Assembly (NCBI GenBank): GCA_964476375.1
Contig: CAYYZW010000234.1
Location: 1 to 55,744 of the forward strand
Source: SAT2750 sp964476375
Lineage (GTDB): Bacteria > Planctomycetota > Planctomycetia > Pirellulales > Pirellulaceae
Reading direction: 5' to 3'
DNA length: 55,744 nt
Shown here: in pieces, positions 53,059-55,744 of the stretch
Numbering within the stretch: position 1 is the first letter of the stretch
Layout of the letters: each line of letters begins with the position of its first letter
Notes under the pieces: model-generated
Database searches by the model: none
Told to the model about the DNA's origin: nothing
What the model saw: only the letters and a program-made list of their open reading frames with translations
Translations under genes and position numbers: made by a program

Positions 53059-55744
53059 ATGGGCGCGTCATCCAGCGAATCGGGAGCGTGGGAATTCTGG
53101 ATTGATGTCGGGGGTACCTTTACCGATTGCCTAGCTCGCTGCCCGGAGGGGACCCTGCAGCGCCAGAAGCTGCTCAGTAGCGGCCAGGTTCCAGGATCGA
53201 TCCGCTTGCCGGCTCCAGATGGGTTCCTGGCTGCAGATGCGGGGCACCTTCCGGATCAGTTCTGGCAGGGAAGCCGGCTGGTCATCGACCCGCCTGGAAA
53301 GGAGCCACTTTTTGAATCCCGTGTCGTGGATTTTTCCGGCCAGGAGGGGAGGTTCGAGCTGGCGGATCCGCTTCCCAGCTGGGCCCAGCCGGGGACTCCC
53401 TACCGCCTTCTGCCGGGCCTGGACGCACCGCTGCTGGCGATCCACATGGTGCTGGGTCGGCTCCCTGCAGACCCGCTTCCGGACTGTTCCGTACGACTTG
53501 GGACCACGCGTGGCACCAATGCCCTGGTGACACGACGTGGGGCGGTGACCGCCCTGGTAACGACCCGGGGCCTGGGGGATCTCTTGCTGATCGGAAATCA
53601 GGATCGGCCACGGCTATTTGACCTGGAGGCACGGAAAAAAAATCCCCTGTTTTGCTCGGTGGTGGAAATCGATGAACGTCTTTCAGCGTCCGGAGATGTC
53701 CTCGTGCCGCTGGATGAAAAGCAGGCCCGGGACCAGTTGGCCAGACTTCGGAAGGACGGTATCGAGTCGCTGGCTATCTGCCTGCTCCATGCCTACAGGA
53801 ACGACCAGCATGAACAACAGCTTGGTGAAATCGCCCGGCAGCTCGGGTTCCGGCATGTCAGTCTCTCCAGTGTGGTGGCACCGCTGATCAAGATCGTGTC
53901 GCGTGGAGACACGACCGTGGTGAATGCTTACCTCGATCCGGTGCTGGTGGACTATGTCGGACGGATTCAGGCCGGACTCTCCAGTTCGTCAAGATTGCGG
54001 CTGCTGACCTCCGCCGGGGGGCTTGTTTCCCCGGCTGCTTTCATGGGCAAGGACAGCGTCCTTTCAGGACCTGCCGGCGGGGTGGTGGGATACGCTGGAG
54101 TGGCCCGCGCGGCCGGTTTTTCGCGGGCAATTGGTTTTGACATGGGGGGTACCAGCACCGATGTCTCCCGCTTCGATGGACGTTTCGAGTACGAGTATGA
54201 GACCGAGAAAGCAGGGATTCGGCTGGTTACACCCATGATGGCGATCCAGACGGTTGCTGCGGGAGGAGGATCCCTCTGCCAGTTTGACGGTGTCAAGCTG
54301 ATCGTGGGTCCGGGAAGTGCCGGGGCGGAGCCCGGGCCGGCCTGCTATGGACGGGGTGGCCCCCTGGCACTGACCGATGCCAACCTGCTGCTTGGCAGGA
54401 TCCGACCGGAACAGTTTCCTCTTCCACTTGATGAGCAGGCGGCCCTTGAGCAGGTCTCCGGTCTGATTGAACGCATCGAGCAGGCTACCGGGAAATGCTA
54501 TCAACCCAGGGAGCTGGCAGATGCTTTTGTGCGTATTGCCAATTCGAACATGGCCGAGGCCATTCGTTCTGTCTCCGTGGCTCGTGGTTATGATCCCGCT
54601 CAGTACCTGCTGGTTGCCTTTGGTGGTGCCGCCGGGCAGCATGCCTGTGAGCTGGCCCGGCAGCTAGGGATCCGACAGATCCTCAATCACCCGGATGCAG
54701 GTATTCTCAGTGCCCTGGGAATCGGCCTGGCAGATGTCCAGCGGCATGTCGAACGGGGAATCTACAAGCCGGCTGACCAGATTGACCGGGACACACTGGC
54801 GGCAGTGATCCAGGAACTGAGGAACCAGGCCCGTGACCAGGTGCTCCAGGAGGGAGTTCCCGTCGGAGAGGTCACAACACGTCTGTCCATCGATCTTCGC
54901 TACCTGGGCATGGATGGAGGGCTGACGATCACGCAGCCGACTGGAAAAGAAGCGGAGGACTGGCTGGATCCCTACCTGGCAGGATTCCAGGAGCACCACC
55001 TGAGCCAGTACGGTTACCTGCACCGGCAGCGGGCACTGGAAGTTGTTGCCGTGAGAGTGGAAGCGACGGGTTCTGCCGGCCCGCAGGCATCCCCGGATGT
55101 GGGAAATGCCGATTTACCAGCTGGCAGGATTCGCCCGGCCAGGAAACATGGTCCGGTCTGGTTCCAGGGAGAGGAGCTCGACAGCGGTATTTTTCGCCGG
55201 GCGGATCTCCAGGCAGGTGACCGGATCCTGGGTCCCGCGGTCATCCTGGAAACGCTGGCAACCACGGTGATTGATCCGGGCTGGCAGGCAGAGGTACGGG
55301 CCGGTGGGGAGTTGATCCTGGAAGATACCACCCCCTCGACCACGCTGGCCGTTGGTCTGGAGCGGGCAACTGGAGAAAAGGCGGATCCGGCAGCACTGGA
55401 GATTTACAATAACCGCTTTGCCGGGATTGCCCGCCAGATGGGAATCACCCTCCGCAGTACCTCGGCAAGCGTGAACGTCAAGGAACGACTTGATTTTAGC
55501 TGTGCCCTGTTCACGGCGAGCGGAGAACTGGTGGTTAATGCGCCCCATATTCCGGTTCATCTCGGGGCGATGGGGGAGACGGTTCGAGCCCTGCTTTCGG
55601 ATAACCCCTCTCTGGCCCCCGGCGATGTCCTGGTGACGAATGATCCCTACCGGGGAGGGTCGCACCTGCCGGATATTACCGTGGTCACCCCGGTTTTCGC
55701 TTCCGCCGATGGCGAGCCGGAGAAACTGGTTTTCCTGCTGGCAA
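53059..55744 (+). CDS. HyuA-HyuB fusion: hydantoinase / ATP-dependent 5-oxoprolinase (partial, runs off window end)
   Basis: The frame from ATG 53059 is open to the window edge (895 codons). N-terminal HyuA: FWIDVGGTFTDCLA (ATP site), LGTTRGTNALVTRRGA, LLHAYRNDQHEQQLGEIARQ, SVVAPLIKIVSRGDTTVVNAYLDP, FDMGGTSTDVSRFDG and GAEPGPACYGRGG. From about residue 780 HyuB begins: EIYNNRFAGIARQMGITLR, KERLDFSCALFT and ALGAMGETVRALL-like text (LGAMGETVRALL), VTNDPYRGGSHLPDITV. A single chain HyuA-HyuB is the layout of eukaryotic and some bacterial 5-oxoprolinases, which open 5-oxoproline to glutamate with ATP. The C-terminal end is missing. Confidence 0.92.
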   Translation, partial: MGASSSESGAWEFWIDVGGTFTDCLARCPEGTLQRQKLLSSGQVPGSIRLPAPDGFLAADAGHLPDQFWQGSRLVIDPPGKEPLFESRVVDFSGQEGRFELADPLPSWAQPGTPYRLLPGLDAPLLAIHMVLGRLPADPLPDCSVRLGTTRGTNALVTRRGAVTALVTTRGLGDLLLIGNQDRPRLFDLEARKKNPLFCSVVEIDERLSASGDVLVPLDEKQARDQLARLRKDGIESLAICLLHAYRNDQHEQQLGEIARQLGFRHVSLSSVVAPLIKIVSRGDTTVVNAYLDPVLVDYVGRIQAGLSSSSRLRLLTSAGGLVSPAAFMGKDSVLSGPAGGVVGYAGVARAAGFSRAIGFDMGGTSTDVSRFDGRFEYEYETEKAGIRLVTPMMAIQTVAAGGGSLCQFDGVKLIVGPGSAGAEPGPACYGRGGPLALTDANLLLGRIRPEQFPLPLDEQAALEQVSGLIERIEQATGKCYQPRELADAFVRIANSNMAEAIRSVSVARGYDPAQYLLVAFGGAAGQHACELARQLGIRQILNHPDAGILSALGIGLADVQRHVERGIYKPADQIDRDTLAAVIQELRNQARDQVLQEGVPVGEVTTRLSIDLRYLGMDGGLTITQPTGKEAEDWLDPYLAGFQEHHLSQYGYLHRQRALEVVAVRVEATGSAGPQASPDVGNADLPAGRIRPARKHGPVWFQGEELDSGIFRRADLQAGDRILGPAVILETLATTVIDPGWQAEVRAGGELILEDTTPSTTLAVGLERATGEKADPAALEIYNNRFAGIARQMGITLRSTSASVNVKERLDFSCALFTASGELVVNAPHIPVHLGAMGETVRALLSDNPSLAPGDVLVTNDPYRGGSHLPDITVVTPVFASADGEPEKLVFLLA

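Overview
The window reads as chromosome of a Gram-negative, probably marine member of the Planctomycetota. The evidence is lineage flavour, not a marker gene: secreted PQQ-like beta-propeller proteins, a CotH-kinase protein, secreted proteins with EF-hand loops, a PDZ protease with a degenerate second protease half, a very long SecA (about 1228 residues), a ThiD2-ThiE fusion and a small Tyr-rich secreted protein. Lipid A/LPS genes (lpxB, waaA, an LptF/LptG permease) show an outer membrane, and a complete Na+-translocating NADH:quinone reductase suggests a sodium-based, probably marine energy metabolism. I found no rRNA, tRNA, CRISPR array, insertion sequence or phage gene.

Layout. 1-7.5 kb: truncated Zn-ribbon methyltransferase (-), LptF/G permease, membrane PP2C phosphatase, PEGA protein, then clpC and a TPR membrane protein on the minus strand. 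7.8-13.3 kb (+): ThiD2-ThiE, CYTH protein, EF-hand secreted protein, MFS transporter, FtsX-like permease. 13.3-15.8 kb (-): BASS-type transporter and CotH protein. 16-19.1 kb (+): a monocistronic twin-Cys secreted protein with its own promoter and terminator, lpxB, and a site-2 protease with an EF-hand loop. 19.1-27.4 kb (-): one operon nqrABCDEF, then apbE fused to nqrM, then mrp, preceded by a perfect 20-bp CRP-type palindrome. This is the most coherent system here: the enzyme, its FMN transferase and iron-site maturation factor on one polypeptide, and an Fe-S carrier ATPase.

27.6-37.8 kb: M20 peptidase with an in-frame TGA, small secreted protein, MBL hydrolase, SDR, Deg/PDZ protein (+), and a minus-strand run of a small membrane ORF, UDP-sugar pyrophosphorylase, manC, lipase-like hydrolase and ruvX. 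37.9-55.7 kb: a secreted double beta-propeller carrying a SAM-methyltransferase-like domain (+), then on the minus strand secA, waaA, metK and a four-helix membrane protein, then an MBL protein (+), a tail-specific protease (-), a second propeller protein (+) and a truncated HyuA-HyuB/5-oxoprolinase fusion (+).

The points most worth following up are the ApbE-NqrM fusion, the methyltransferase-like domain inside a secreted propeller, the in-frame TGA just before the last metal ligand of the M20 peptidase, the CRP-type site before nqrA, the Deg protein with a Ser/Asp/Cys second triad, and leader structures before secA and metK.
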